This document shows, in pieces, positions 42,471-51,103 of a stretch of DNA of 64,000 nt. A model generated the notes under the pieces. It did not search any database, was not told where the DNA came from, and worked only from the letters and a program-made list of their open reading frames with translations. The translations under genes were made by a program, and so were the position numbers. The DNA is taken from NCBI RefSeq assembly GCF_001662875.1, contig NZ_JPVZ01000014.1:18275-82274 (forward strand), given 5' to 3'. Positions within the stretch are counted from its first letter, which is position 1, and each line of letters opens with the position of its first letter. This stretch comes from Thalassospira tepidiphila MCCC 1A03514. GTDB taxonomy: Bacteria; Pseudomonadota; Alphaproteobacteria; Rhodospirillales; Thalassospiraceae.

Positions 42471-43754
42471 ATGGATTTAGGAACAACAATCCTTCTGGTG
42501 ATGCTGGGGCTTCTGGTGCTGGGCTTCCCGATGATGGTGCCGCTGGCAACCGCCAGTGTGGTTGCCTTCATGTTTTACATGCCCATTCCCGAACGCATCC
42601 TCATACAGCAGATGGTCACGGGCATCTCGCCGGTCGCCCTGATCGCGGTGCCGATGTTTATCTTTGCCGCCGATATCGTGACAAAGGGGCATACGGCCAA
42701 CCGGCTGATTGACCTTGCCATGACCTTTGTCGGCCATGTACGCGGCGGCCTTGCCGTTACCACCGCCCTTGGTTGCACCATGTTTGGCGCGGTATCGGGC
42801 TCGACCCAGGCGACTGTTGTGGCGATGGGCGGTCCGCTGCGTCCCAAGATGCTCAAGGCGGGCTACGAAGACAAATTCGCCATGGCGCTGATCATCAATG
42901 CCAGTGACATCGCGTTTCTGATCCCGCCATCGATTGGCATGATCGTGTTTGGCGTGGTTGGCAAGGTTTCGATCGGTGAACTGTTCCTGGCGGGGATCGG
43001 CCCGGGCATTCTCATTCTGATCATGTTCTCGCTGTACTGCATGTACTACGCCAAAAAGAACGACATCCCGACCATCCCGCGCATGACCTGGGCTGAACGC
43101 GGCAAGGCCGTGATCAATGCCGGTCCTGCCATCATGTTCCCGGTTCTGATCGTCGGTGGCATTTATCTGGGCTGGGTCAGCCCGACCGAGGTTGCGGCTG
43201 TTGCCGTGGTCTATGCCATCATCCTTGAAGTGCTGATCTTCAAGTCGGTCAAATGGTCTGAACTGTTGGCGATTGCGCGTTCAACCGGTCTGATCACGGC
43301 TGTCGTGTTCATTCTGGTCGGTGCAGGCACGACATTCTCGTTCGTGATTTCCTTTGCCCAGATCCCGCAACACGTGATTGGCGCATTGGGGCTTGAAGGG
43401 GCGAACTCCTATGTCATTCTGGCCGCGATCTGCATTGCCTTCTTTATCGGCTGCATGTTCGTTGACCCGATTGTTGTCATTCTGGTCCTGACGCCGATCT
43501 TCATGCCGCTTGTCAATGCGGCGGGGCTCGATCCGGTGCTTGTCGGTACGCTGGTGACACTTCAGGTTGCCATTGGCTCTGCCACGCCCCCGTTCGGGTG
43601 TGACATCTTTACAGCCATCGCAATCTTCCGGCGACCCTATGCCGAGGTGATCAGTGGAACACCGCCCTTCATCATCATGCTGCTGCTTGCGGCCGTGATC
43701 TTGATCTTTGTTCCGCAGATTGCCCTGTTCCTGCCAGAGCTTGCCTTCCGCTGA
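42471..43754 (+). CDS. uehC: Ectoine TRAP transporter large permease
   Basis: This 427-residue DctM-type subunit has about 12 transmembrane segments and carries the substrate pathway. Family stretches include LGFPMMVPLATASVVAF, FGAVSGSTQATVVAMGGPLRPKM, IPPSIGMIVFGV and FVDPIVVILVLTPIFMPL. A GGGGG-rich ribosome binding site stands before the ATG. It follows uehB at once. A hairpin with no T tract (43814-43842) separates it from eutA, which may lower expression of the enzymes relative to the transporter or protect the uehBC mRNA. Confidence 0.94.
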   Translation: MDLGTTILLVMLGLLVLGFPMMVPLATASVVAFMFYMPIPERILIQQMVTGISPVALIAVPMFIFAADIVTKGHTANRLIDLAMTFVGHVRGGLAVTTALGCTMFGAVSGSTQATVVAMGGPLRPKMLKAGYEDKFAMALIINASDIAFLIPPSIGMIVFGVVGKVSIGELFLAGIGPGILILIMFSLYCMYYAKKNDIPTIPRMTWAERGKAVINAGPAIMFPVLIVGGIYLGWVSPTEVAAVAVVYAIILEVLIFKSVKWSELLAIARSTGLITAVVFILVGAGTTFSFVISFAQIPQHVIGALGLEGANSYVILAAICIAFFIGCMFVDPIVVILVLTPIFMPLVNAAGLDPVLVGTLVTLQVAIGSATPPFGCDIFTAIAIFRRPYAEVISGTPPFIIMLLLAAVILIFVPQIALFLPELAFR

Positions 43755-43813
43755 TCAAGTTCTGGCCCGTAAATTCCGGCTGCGACCGGAAGCATATTTG
43801 AAAATTTGAAACT

Positions 43814-43842
43814 GGGTCGTCCTGATTAAATCGGGACGACCC
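43814..43842 (+). other. Intercistronic hairpin between uehC and eutA
   Basis: GGGTCGTCCTGAT pairs with ATCGGGACGACCC (13 bp, one G-T pair) around a TAA loop, ending 16 nt before the eutA ATG. No T tract follows. It looks like an mRNA-stability or partial-attenuation element. Confidence 0.65.
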
Positions 43843-43858
43843 GCTTCTGGAGTTCAGG

Positions 43859-44662
43859 ATGATTTCCGTATCCCGTGCGGTTACGCCAGAGCCGGCAGAC
43901 GTGCCCTATTCCCCTGATCCGGTCGGACCGGCAGGACGGATTGGCCTGATCACGCTGGCAACCGATTTCAATAGCGAGGATGACCTGCGCGCCATCCTGC
44001 CAGGCGACGTGCGCCTGTTCACCACGCGCATTGAAAACGCCAATCCGGTCACGGTCGCAAACCTGCAATCGATGGCGGCCGACCTGCCACGCGCAGCCAA
44101 AACGCTGTTGCCGGGATATGGCGTCGATGTTGCCATTTTCGGCTGCACATCGGGAACCGCTGTGACAGGGTCGGACAAGATCGCCGCCCTGATCAATCAA
44201 GGCATGCCCGGCACCAAGGTCACCAATCCGCTTCTGGCCAGTGAACTTGCCCTGCGTGCGGTCGGTGCGCAAAAAATTGCCATCCTGACCCCGTATCTGT
44301 CTGACGTAACCCAGTCGGTTGCCGACGGTTTTCACCAGCGCGGGTTTGATGTTACCCGTGTGATGGGTTTTGGTCTTGATAACGACTTTGACATGACCGC
44401 CCTGCCGCCCGAGGCGCTGCTGGAAGGTGCGCTTAAGGTCGACACGCCTGATGCCGATGCGGTGTTTATTTCCTGCACCGCGATCCGGTCTGCCGAAATC
44501 ATTGCCGAGGCCGAGCGTCGTCTCAAAAAGCCGGTCATCACCAGCAATCAGGCCCTGATCTGGCATGCCTTGAACCTGATTGGGTACAAAAATCCGATCA
44601 CAGGGTTCGGAACCCTGTTTGATCATGCCCCGCAACCAACGAACCAAGTCGAGGTCCCATGA
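43859..44662 (+). CDS. eutA: Ectoine utilisation protein EutA (Asp/Glu racemase superfamily)
   Basis: This 267-residue protein belongs to the Asp/Glu racemase and maleate isomerase superfamily. The two catalytic cysteines are C96 (FGCTSGTA) and C206 (FISCTAIRS). EutA is conserved in hydroxyectoine-degrading clusters and has been proposed to act, with EutB and EutC, in converting hydroxyectoine to ectoine; the exact step is not settled. The start codon of eutB overlaps its stop (ATGA), so translation is coupled. GGAG lies about seven bases before the ATG. Confidence 0.9.
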   Translation: MISVSRAVTPEPADVPYSPDPVGPAGRIGLITLATDFNSEDDLRAILPGDVRLFTTRIENANPVTVANLQSMAADLPRAAKTLLPGYGVDVAIFGCTSGTAVTGSDKIAALINQGMPGTKVTNPLLASELALRAVGAQKIAILTPYLSDVTQSVADGFHQRGFDVTRVMGFGLDNDFDMTALPPEALLEGALKVDTPDADAVFISCTAIRSAEIIAEAERRLKKPVITSNQALIWHALNLIGYKNPITGFGTLFDHAPQPTNQVEVP

Positions 44663-45648
44663 AAGACCCCATCACATTTGCTGATGTTCTTTCTGCCCGC
44701 AAAACCATTGCGGGTCATGTGATCCACACACCCTTGCGCCCGTCGGCCACCCTGTCTGACCGTATCGGAAGCCCCGTCTGGCTGAAATGCGAACAACAAC
44801 AATATACCGGCAGCTTCAAGCTGCGCGGTGCCGCCAATGCGGTGCTGCGCCTCCGTGACGAGGAAAAGGCCAAGGGTGTCGTTGGCGTATCGACAGGCAA
44901 CTATGGCCGGGCACTGGCCTTTGCCGCGCGCAATGCCGGGGTGCGATCGATCATTTGCATGTCCGAACTGGTGCCGCAAAACAAGGTTGATGGCATCCGG
45001 GCACTCGGTGCCGAAGTCCGCATCATTGGCCAGTCACAGGACGAAGCCCAGCGCGAAGTCGACCGGCTGGTCGAACAGGATGGCATGATCATGCTGCCGC
45101 CCTTTGACCATGCCGATGTCATTGCCGGCCAAGGCACCCTTGGCCTTGAAATCGTCGAAGCCCTTCCCGACGTGGATACCTTGCTGGTTCCCCTGTCGGG
45201 CGGCGGGTTGCTGGCCGGTGTGGCCCTGGTCGCCAAATCGGTCAATCCGATGATCCGGGTTGTTGGCATTACTATGGAACGTGGCTGTGCCATGATCACA
45301 AGCCTTCAGGAAGGCAAACCGACGTCGGTCAAGGAATTGCCGACACTGGCCGACAGCCTCGGCGGTGGCATTGGTGAAAACAACCAGTACACGTTCGATA
45401 TGTGCGGCGATCTGACCGACGATTTCGTTCTGGTCAACGAAGCCCAGATCGCCGATGGCATCCGTGCGGCCTACCATGATGACCAACAAGTTGTCGAAGG
45501 TGCCGGTGCCGTGGGCATTGCCGCCCTGCGTGCCGGTCTGGTCGACAATCCCGGCCGCACGGTCGTGCTGACGACGGGGTGCAATATCGACATGGACCTG
45601 CACAAACGCATTGTTGGCGGCGAAGACGTCGACCTGATGGCGGAGTAA
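44659..45648 (+). CDS. eutB: Hydroxyectoine utilisation dehydratase EutB
   Basis: This 329-residue fold-type II PLP enzyme is like threonine dehydratase. The PLP lysine is K54 in YTGSFKLRGA, and the phosphate-binding turn is in VPLSGGGLLAGVA. The C-terminal regulatory domain of biosynthetic IlvA is absent. In current models EutB removes water from hydroxyectoine (or a derived intermediate). It overlaps eutA by 4 nt and is followed by eutC after 6 nt, so the three are tightly coupled. Confidence 0.92.
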   Translation: MKDPITFADVLSARKTIAGHVIHTPLRPSATLSDRIGSPVWLKCEQQQYTGSFKLRGAANAVLRLRDEEKAKGVVGVSTGNYGRALAFAARNAGVRSIICMSELVPQNKVDGIRALGAEVRIIGQSQDEAQREVDRLVEQDGMIMLPPFDHADVIAGQGTLGLEIVEALPDVDTLLVPLSGGGLLAGVALVAKSVNPMIRVVGITMERGCAMITSLQEGKPTSVKELPTLADSLGGGIGENNQYTFDMCGDLTDDFVLVNEAQIADGIRAAYHDDQQVVEGAGAVGIAALRAGLVDNPGRTVVLTTGCNIDMDLHKRIVGGEDVDLMAE

Positions 45649-45654
45649 CAAACC

Positions 45655-46647
45655 ATGCCGACAATCAGAATTCTGACCGAAACAGACCTGCGCAAGGTCA
45701 TTGATCTCGATATGGATGCCATCAACTGTGTCGAAGGCGCGTTCAAGGCGCTGGCGACACAGGATGTCCGCATGCCGCCGATCCTGCGTCTGGATATTGA
45801 CGAGTTTAATGGCGAGGTCGATGTCAAAACCGCCTATGTGCCGGGCATCGACAGCTTTGCCATCAAAATCAGCCCAGGCTTCTTTGATAATCCCAAACTC
45901 GGCCTGCCATCGGTCAACGGATTGATGAACCTGTTTTCATCCAAGACCGGCCTGCTGGAGGCCGTCTTGCTCGATAACGGCTATCTGACCGATGTCCGCA
46001 CCGCGGCCGCCGGCGGGGTGGCTGCCAAACATCTGGCCCGCGAAGATGCCAAAAATGCCGCCATCTTTGGTGCCGGCGTGCAGGCACAGTTGCAGCTTAA
46101 GGCACTGACACTGGTGCGCGATATCACCTCGGCGACGATCTGGGCGCGTGACATCGCCAAGGCCGAGGCGTGCGCGAAAAAGGCATCGCTTGAACTGGGC
46201 ATTCCGGTTACCGCGACGACCGATGGCAAGGACGCCGCAAGCACGGCGGATATCATCGTCACCACAACGCCCGCGCGCGAACCGGTTCTGATGGCCGATT
46301 GGGTCAAGCCCGGCACGCATGTGACCGCGATGGGGTCCGATGCCGAACACAAAAACGAAATTGATCCTGCCCTGATCGGGCAGGCCGACCTTTATGTCAG
46401 CGACAGTCAGGCACAGACACGCATTCTTGGCGAACTGCATCACGCCATTGATGCCGGTGTGGTGTCCTCTGACGCGACATTCCCCGAACTCGGCCAAATC
46501 ATTGCCCAATCCTTGACCGGCAGGACAAGTGCGGGTCAGACTACGGTCTGTGATTTGACCGGAACCGGTGTGCAAGACACCGCAATCGCCACCCTCGCCC
46601 GCAGCCGCTGCGAAGCAGCATCTGCCGGAACCGAGGTCATCTCGTAA
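45655..46647 (+). CDS. eutC: Ectoine utilisation protein EutC (ornithine cyclodeaminase/mu-crystallin family)
   Basis: This 330-residue NAD(P)-binding protein has the family signatures VKTAYVPGIDSFAIKISPGFFDN, AAAGGVAAKHLAR, IFGAGVQAQLQLKAL (Rossmann turn), TTTPAREPVL and HVTAMGSDAEHKNEID. By its fold it should reduce an imine or ketone; in the hydroxyectoine route it is proposed to reduce the product of EutB to ectoine. GGAG at the end of eutB is its ribosome binding site. doeA follows 57 nt on, with its own strong GGAGG. Confidence 0.92.
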   Translation: MPTIRILTETDLRKVIDLDMDAINCVEGAFKALATQDVRMPPILRLDIDEFNGEVDVKTAYVPGIDSFAIKISPGFFDNPKLGLPSVNGLMNLFSSKTGLLEAVLLDNGYLTDVRTAAAGGVAAKHLAREDAKNAAIFGAGVQAQLQLKALTLVRDITSATIWARDIAKAEACAKKASLELGIPVTATTDGKDAASTADIIVTTTPAREPVLMADWVKPGTHVTAMGSDAEHKNEIDPALIGQADLYVSDSQAQTRILGELHHAIDAGVVSSDATFPELGQIIAQSLTGRTSAGQTTVCDLTGTGVQDTAIATLARSRCEAASAGTEVIS

Positions 46648-46704
46648 CAACAAAAGGAAAATGGGTCAGGTAGCTGAAACCCCGCCTTTATCTGGAGGCC
46701 TGCG

Positions 46705-47886
46705 ATGAGCCAGGTAGAATTGAATTTCACGCGTGAGGAATATGCCGAGCGCCTGGAGAAAACCAAAAAAGCCATGGTGGAAAAGGGGCTCGATCTTTTG
46801 ATCGTGACCGATCCGTCGAATATGGCCTGGCTAACCGGCTATGACGGCTGGTCGTTCTATGTCCATCAATGCGTACTGGTTCCAATCGAAGACGACCCGA
46901 TCTGGTTCGGGCGTTCGCAGGATGCCAACGGGGCAAAACGCACGGTCTATATGCCGCATGACCGCATCATTCCCTATGCGGATTACTATGTGCAATCGAC
47001 CACCCATCACCCGATGGACTACCTTGCCGAGGTGATCGAATATCGTGGCTGGGCATCGCGCCGCATTGGTGTGGAAATGGACAACTACTATTTCTCCGCC
47101 AAGGCTTTCCTGCAACTCCAGACTCATCTGCCAAATGCAAAGTTTTCCGATGCCACGGCCCTTGTGAACTGGCAGCGCGCGGTCAAATCCGAGACCGAGA
47201 TTTTCTATATGCGGCAAGCCGCCCGCATTGTTGAAAACATGCATGAACGCATTTTCGAAATCGTCGAACCGGGCATGAAGAAAAACGAACTGGTCGCGGA
47301 AATCTTCCGTACCGGGATCGCCGGTGTTGACGGGATTGGTGGCGACTATCCGGCGATTGTACCGCTTCTGCCATCGGGCGCAGATGCCGGTGCACCGCAT
47401 CTGACCTGGGATGAAAAACCCGTTCCGGGCAATGCCGGGACTTTCTTTGAAATTGCCGGCTGTTACCGCCGCTATCATGCGCCGCTGTCGCGCACGATTT
47501 TCCTTGGTGAACCCGATCAGCGATTCCTCGATGCCGAAAGCGCCCTGATCGAAGGCCTTCAGGCCGGGCTTGAAGCCGCCAAACCGGGCAATGTCTGCGA
47601 AGACATCGCCATTGCCTTCTTCGGGGTCTTGCAGAAATTCGGCATCGAAAAAGACAGCCGCTGTGGCTATCCGATCGGGCTTTCCTATCCGCCGGACTGG
47701 GGCGAACGCACCATGAGCCTGCGTCCCGGTGACCGCACGGTTCTTGAACCGGGCATGACTTTCCACTTCATGCCGGGCCTGTGGTTCGATGACTGGGGGA
47801 TCGAGATCACCGAAAGCATGATGATCACCGAAACCGGGTCGAAAACCCTGACCAGCTATCCACGACAGCTGTTTGTCAAAAACTAA
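46705..47886 (+). CDS. doeA: Ectoine hydrolase (DoeA/EutD, M24 peptidase fold)
   Basis: This 393-residue pita-bread-fold enzyme opens the ectoine ring to N-acetyl-diaminobutyrate. A creatinase-like N-domain (about residues 10-155) contains MAWLTGYDGWSFYVHQ. The M24 domain follows with FEIAGCYRRYHAPLSRT, RCGYPIGLSYPPDWGE and EITESMMITETG. The usual M24 metal-binding Asp residues are replaced (for example FEIAG and YHAPLSR in place of D-x-G and D-x-T-R), as expected for metal-free ring hydrolysis. EutD and EutE form a complex in characterised systems. Two hairpins separate it from doeB. Confidence 0.94.
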   Translation: MSQVELNFTREEYAERLEKTKKAMVEKGLDLLIVTDPSNMAWLTGYDGWSFYVHQCVLVPIEDDPIWFGRSQDANGAKRTVYMPHDRIIPYADYYVQSTTHHPMDYLAEVIEYRGWASRRIGVEMDNYYFSAKAFLQLQTHLPNAKFSDATALVNWQRAVKSETEIFYMRQAARIVENMHERIFEIVEPGMKKNELVAEIFRTGIAGVDGIGGDYPAIVPLLPSGADAGAPHLTWDEKPVPGNAGTFFEIAGCYRRYHAPLSRTIFLGEPDQRFLDAESALIEGLQAGLEAAKPGNVCEDIAIAFFGVLQKFGIEKDSRCGYPIGLSYPPDWGERTMSLRPGDRTVLEPGMTFHFMPGLWFDDWGIEITESMMITETGSKTLTSYPRQLFVKN

Positions 47887-47899
47887 TTCCGCCAAAACC

Positions 47900-47937
47900 G
47901 CACCGGACGCGCATCCCAAACATGCTACGTCCGGTGC
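47900..47937 (+). other. Intercistronic hairpin A between doeA and doeB
   Basis: GCACCGGAC (47900-47908) pairs perfectly with 47929-47937 around a 20-nt loop, 14 nt after the doeA stop. No T tract follows. Confidence 0.55.
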
Positions 47938-47947
47938 CAGACGCCAC

Positions 47948-47982
47948 AGCCTGACGACGACGGTCGCGAAGTCAGGCTTTTT
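47948..47982 (+). terminator. Intrinsic-terminator-like hairpin B between doeA and doeB
   Basis: AGCCTGAC (47948-47955) pairs with GTCAGGCT (47971-47978), followed by a run of five T (978-982). It sits 13 nt before the doeB ATG and overlaps the approach to its ribosome binding site (AGGA). With a 15-nt loop it is probably a partial terminator or attenuator. Confidence 0.5.
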
Positions 47983-47994
47983 AAGGATACGACC

Positions 47995-48993
47995 ATGACA
48001 AAACCATCGCCCATCAGCCCGACGATCCCGCTTGATCAGGATGGCATTCACCACGGCTTTTTAAAGCTTCCCTATTCGCGTGATGATTCCGCGTGGGGTG
48101 CCGTGATGATCCCGATCACCGTGGTCCGCAATGGCAATGGCCCCACCGCCCTTCTGACCGGCGGCAACCATGGCGACGAATATGAAGGCCTGGTGTCCCT
48201 GTTCAAACTGGCAGAATCCCTCTCGGCTGGTGAAATCACCGGTCGTGTGATCATTCTGCCCGCCATGAACTATCCGGCATTTCGCAGTGCATCGCGGACA
48301 TCCCCGATTGATGCGGGCAACATGAACCGGTCCTTCCCGGGCAAACCCGATGGCACGGTCACCCAAAAGATCGCCGATTATATCTTCCGCTATCTCGTGC
48401 CCGAGGCCGATATCGTTCTTGATATCCATTCCGGTGGCAAGACGCTTGATTTCATTCCGTTCGCGGCCGTTCACGTCCTGCCCGACAAGGAACAGGAAGC
48501 ACGTTGTGTTGCGGCCATGAAGGCATTCGGCGCCCCCTATTCGATGATGATGCTCGAACTTGATGCGGTTGGCATGTTTGACACCGTGGTCGAAGAAGCT
48601 GGCAAAACCTTTGTCACCACCGAACTGGGTGGCGGCGGTTCAACCACGGCCGAACGTGTCGCAATTGCCGATCGCGGTGTGCGCAACATCCTTATTCATG
48701 CCGGTATCCTCAAGGGTGAAATTGAACCCAGCCCGACCGGAACAACCATGCTTGATATGCCCGATGACCGTTGCTTTGTCGCATCCGAGGCATCCGGCCT
48801 GTATGAGCCGTGCGTTGATCTGGGCGACATGGTCAAGGAAGGCGATCTGATCGCGCGTATTTATGATGTCGAACGCACAGGCACCCCGCCACGCGAATAT
48901 TATGCCCCACGCGCGGGCATCGTTTCGTGCCGCCATTTCCAGGGCCTGATCAAAACGGGTGACTGTTTGATTGTGATTGCCGAGGTGCTCTGA
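47995..48993 (+). CDS. doeB: N-alpha-acetyl-L-2,4-diaminobutyrate deacetylase (DoeB/EutE)
   Basis: This 332-residue zinc deacylase belongs to the succinylglutamate desuccinylase/aspartoacylase family. Zinc ligands are H59 and E62 in GGNHGDEYEG and H145 in LDIHSGG; NMNRSFPGKPDG holds substrate-binding Arg and Asn, and the catalytic Glu is in TTELGGGG. It removes acetyl from the DoeA product to give diaminobutyrate. AGGA precedes the ATG. The asnC gene starts 2 nt after its stop, so the two are coupled. Confidence 0.94.
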   Translation: MTKPSPISPTIPLDQDGIHHGFLKLPYSRDDSAWGAVMIPITVVRNGNGPTALLTGGNHGDEYEGLVSLFKLAESLSAGEITGRVIILPAMNYPAFRSASRTSPIDAGNMNRSFPGKPDGTVTQKIADYIFRYLVPEADIVLDIHSGGKTLDFIPFAAVHVLPDKEQEARCVAAMKAFGAPYSMMMLELDAVGMFDTVVEEAGKTFVTTELGGGGSTTAERVAIADRGVRNILIHAGILKGEIEPSPTGTTMLDMPDDRCFVASEASGLYEPCVDLGDMVKEGDLIARIYDVERTGTPPREYYAPRAGIVSCRHFQGLIKTGDCLIVIAEVL

Positions 48994-48995
48994 CC

Positions 48996-49487
48996 ATGGT
49001 CCGGCTTGACGAGCTCGATCTGAAAATCCTCAAAACCCTGCAACGCGAAGGGCGCATCACCAAGGTCAAACTGGCCGAGGCGGTCAACCTTTCGCCAAGC
49101 CCGTGCTGGGAACGGCTCAAACGCCTCGAAGACCTTGGCGTTATTTCGGGGTATCACGCCCATATCAATCTGGAAAAGCTGGTCAAACCGACACTGGTCC
49201 TGACCGAAGTCACCCTGCGTCATCACCAGCATGATGATTTCCAGATTTTCGAACGCGCCGTACAGGACATCCCCGAAATCGTCGAATGCTATGCGCTTGG
49301 CGGCGGGGTCGATTACATGCTCAAGGTGCTGTGTCATGACGTTGATGCCTATCAACGTCTGATCGACCGGCTTTTGGTGTCCAATATCGGGATCGACCGC
49401 TATTTCACCTATATCGTCACCAAAAAGGTCAAAACCACCTCAATCACCCCGATTGAAAATCTGGTCGAGCCCCCCGAACGCAAATAA
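48996..49487 (+). CDS. doeX: Lrp/AsnC-family regulator of ectoine catabolism (DoeX-like)
   Basis: This 163-residue protein has an N-terminal helix-turn-helix (about residues 3-60; LDLKILKTLQREGRITKVKLAEAVNLSPSPCWERLKRL, abbreviated to its helices) and a C-terminal RAM/ACT ligand-binding domain (about 68-150) with the usual G-G-V-D-Y turn. It closes the ectoine operon as in Ruegeria (asnC) and Halomonas (doeX). Known orthologues respond to ectoine catabolites and activate the genes. A GC-rich hairpin follows at 49500-49521. Confidence 0.9.
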   Translation: MVRLDELDLKILKTLQREGRITKVKLAEAVNLSPSPCWERLKRLEDLGVISGYHAHINLEKLVKPTLVLTEVTLRHHQHDDFQIFERAVQDIPEIVECYALGGGVDYMLKVLCHDVDAYQRLIDRLLVSNIGIDRYFTYIVTKKVKTTSITPIENLVEPPERK

Positions 49488-49499
49488 AACCGCACCAGT

Positions 49500-49521
49500 G
49501 GGCAGGATTGTTTTCCTGCCC
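49500..49521 (+). terminator. Hairpin at the end of the ectoine operon
   Basis: GGGCAGGA (49500-49507) pairs perfectly with 49514-49521. The sequence after it (CGTCTGC) lacks a T tract, so termination may need Rho. Confidence 0.5.
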
Positions 49522-49589
49522 CGTCTGCATCCGCGCCCCCCAAAAAAAAACGGTATGATTGTTCATATTAACAATTAACGTTTAAGGCG

Positions 49590-49648
49590 AATTCGCGGCT
49601 AATTGCGGACCAATTCGCCGCAATTACCGATAAAATCGCCGTAAATTT
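49590..49648. promoter_or_regulatory. Helically phased AT tracts upstream of the ASST-like operon
   Basis: AATT or AAAT blocks begin at 49590, 49601, 49612, 49622, 49633 and 49643, that is every 10 or 11 bases, each separated by a GC-rich step. Outer arms GGCGAATT (49586-49593) and AATTCGCC (49612-49619) also form an inverted repeat. Such phasing gives intrinsic curvature and can act as a promoter enhancer or regulator site. It ends 49 nt before the start codon. Confidence 0.5.
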
Positions 49649-49696
49649 GCCCGCACGTCTGCGTAACCTTTCTGTCAAAATACACGGAGGTTATGC

Positions 49697-51103
49697 GTGC
49701 CTGATACTGGTCAATACGAAGAGTCCAACACCACCAATACCGGTGATCGCCTGTTTCTCACAGCTTCTGTGATCGGAATTGCCGCGATCAGCTTTGGGCT
49801 TGGCGCGTTTGTGGTACTGGCGGAAGTCCCGCCGTACCAGTCTCTGAAAAATGCCTGGCGTGCCGGAACAGCACTTTGGGAACAACGGACCAAATATACC
49901 GATGTCGAACGCCTTGATTTCTGGTCACCGGCCCGCACCGATGAAGTCGGTGTCACCATCCACGACCAGGACAAGGCACAGGCTGGCCTGACACTGTATT
50001 CATCGGGCGATGGGCCGCATGCGGTTCTGATCGATATGGATGGCAACATCGTCCATGAATGGCGGATGCCGTTCAGCGCCATTCACGATGAAACATCCCC
50101 GATTCCCAATCCGCAAAAAGATGAATTCATGCATTGGCATACGGCCAAGATGGCGCCGGATGGCAATCTGATTGTCCAGTATACCGCGGCTGGTGACACG
50201 CCCTATGGCTATGGCATGGCCAAGATTGATCGCAATTCAAAACCGATCTGGAAATATCTTGGCACCGCGCACCATGATTTTTCCATCGCCGATGATGGCC
50301 GTGTTTATGCGCTGACACAGGAATTCCGCTTCAACACCTATCCCAATCGCAAACAACTCAGGCCGCCGCGCCTTGATGATTTTGCCGTGATCCTGTCGCC
50401 CGATGGCAAGGAGATCAAACGCGTTTCGATCCTTGATGCGCTGATCAAGTCCAACTACGCCAACATGGTTGATTTTGCCCCCTATTTCGCCAATGAGGAC
50501 ATCCTTCATACCAACACGATCCAGTTGATCGACGACAAAACGGCTGCCAACTTTGCCTATGGCAAGGCGGGTGATGTCGTTCTGTCCTTCCGCGATCTTG
50601 GCATCATTGCCGTGCTGGATATGGATGCGGAAAAAATCACCTGGGCCACCCGTGGGCCGTGGCTCGGCCAACATGACCCGGATGTATTGCCCAATGGCGA
50701 AATCCTGTTGTTCGATAACCAGGGACAGTTTGCCGATCCCGATGACGGGTTCTCGCGCATTCTGCAAATCGATCCGCAAACAAATGCCATCACCTGGCAA
50801 TACAAGGGCAACGCCGATCAGAAATTTGACAGCAATATTCGCGCTGATCAGCAACGTCTTGCCAATGGCAATACACTGATTACGGAATCAAGTGGCGGTC
50901 GTCTGCTGGAAGTCACCGACAGCGGCGAAATCGTTTGGGAATTCCACAACCCGATCCGCCGCGATGATCCCGACAATCCCGGCAAGAAACTCGTCCCCGT
51001 CGTCTCACAGGCCGAACGCATCAGCGATGCGCGTGCCGACCTGTTTCGCACTACCGCCCCCGCCTCAAACACAGGCACCTCCAACGCAGGAGAAGCACAA
51101 TGA
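49697..51103 (+). CDS. Membrane-anchored arylsulfotransferase (ASST)-like beta-propeller protein
   Basis: This 468-residue protein has one N-terminal transmembrane helix (about residues 18-43), and the rest probably faces the periplasm. It shows repeated propeller-blade patterns typical of the ASST family: MHWHTAKMAPDGNLIVQY, HHDFSIADDGRVYAL, QHDPDVLPNGEILLFDN, and RLANGNTLITES. Histidines at 146, 148 and 192-193 are candidates for the active site; catalysis is not certain. ASST enzymes move sulfate between phenolic compounds without PAPS. The GTG start has GGAGG six bases upstream, and an ATG four bases before it leads to a stop. It overlaps the next gene by 4 nt (ATGA). Confidence 0.72.
   Translation: MPDTGQYEESNTTNTGDRLFLTASVIGIAAISFGLGAFVVLAEVPPYQSLKNAWRAGTALWEQRTKYTDVERLDFWSPARTDEVGVTIHDQDKAQAGLTLYSSGDGPHAVLIDMDGNIVHEWRMPFSAIHDETSPIPNPQKDEFMHWHTAKMAPDGNLIVQYTAAGDTPYGYGMAKIDRNSKPIWKYLGTAHHDFSIADDGRVYALTQEFRFNTYPNRKQLRPPRLDDFAVILSPDGKEIKRVSILDALIKSNYANMVDFAPYFANEDILHTNTIQLIDDKTAANFAYGKAGDVVLSFRDLGIIAVLDMDAEKITWATRGPWLGQHDPDVLPNGEILLFDNQGQFADPDDGFSRILQIDPQTNAITWQYKGNADQKFDSNIRADQQRLANGNTLITESSGGRLLEVTDSGEIVWEFHNPIRRDDPDNPGKKLVPVVSQAERISDARADLFRTTAPASNTGTSNAGEAQ

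Noticed and set aside
46831..48054. 407-residue open frame opposite doeA
   Set aside because: Shadow of the ectoine hydrolase gene. It would also run against the operon.
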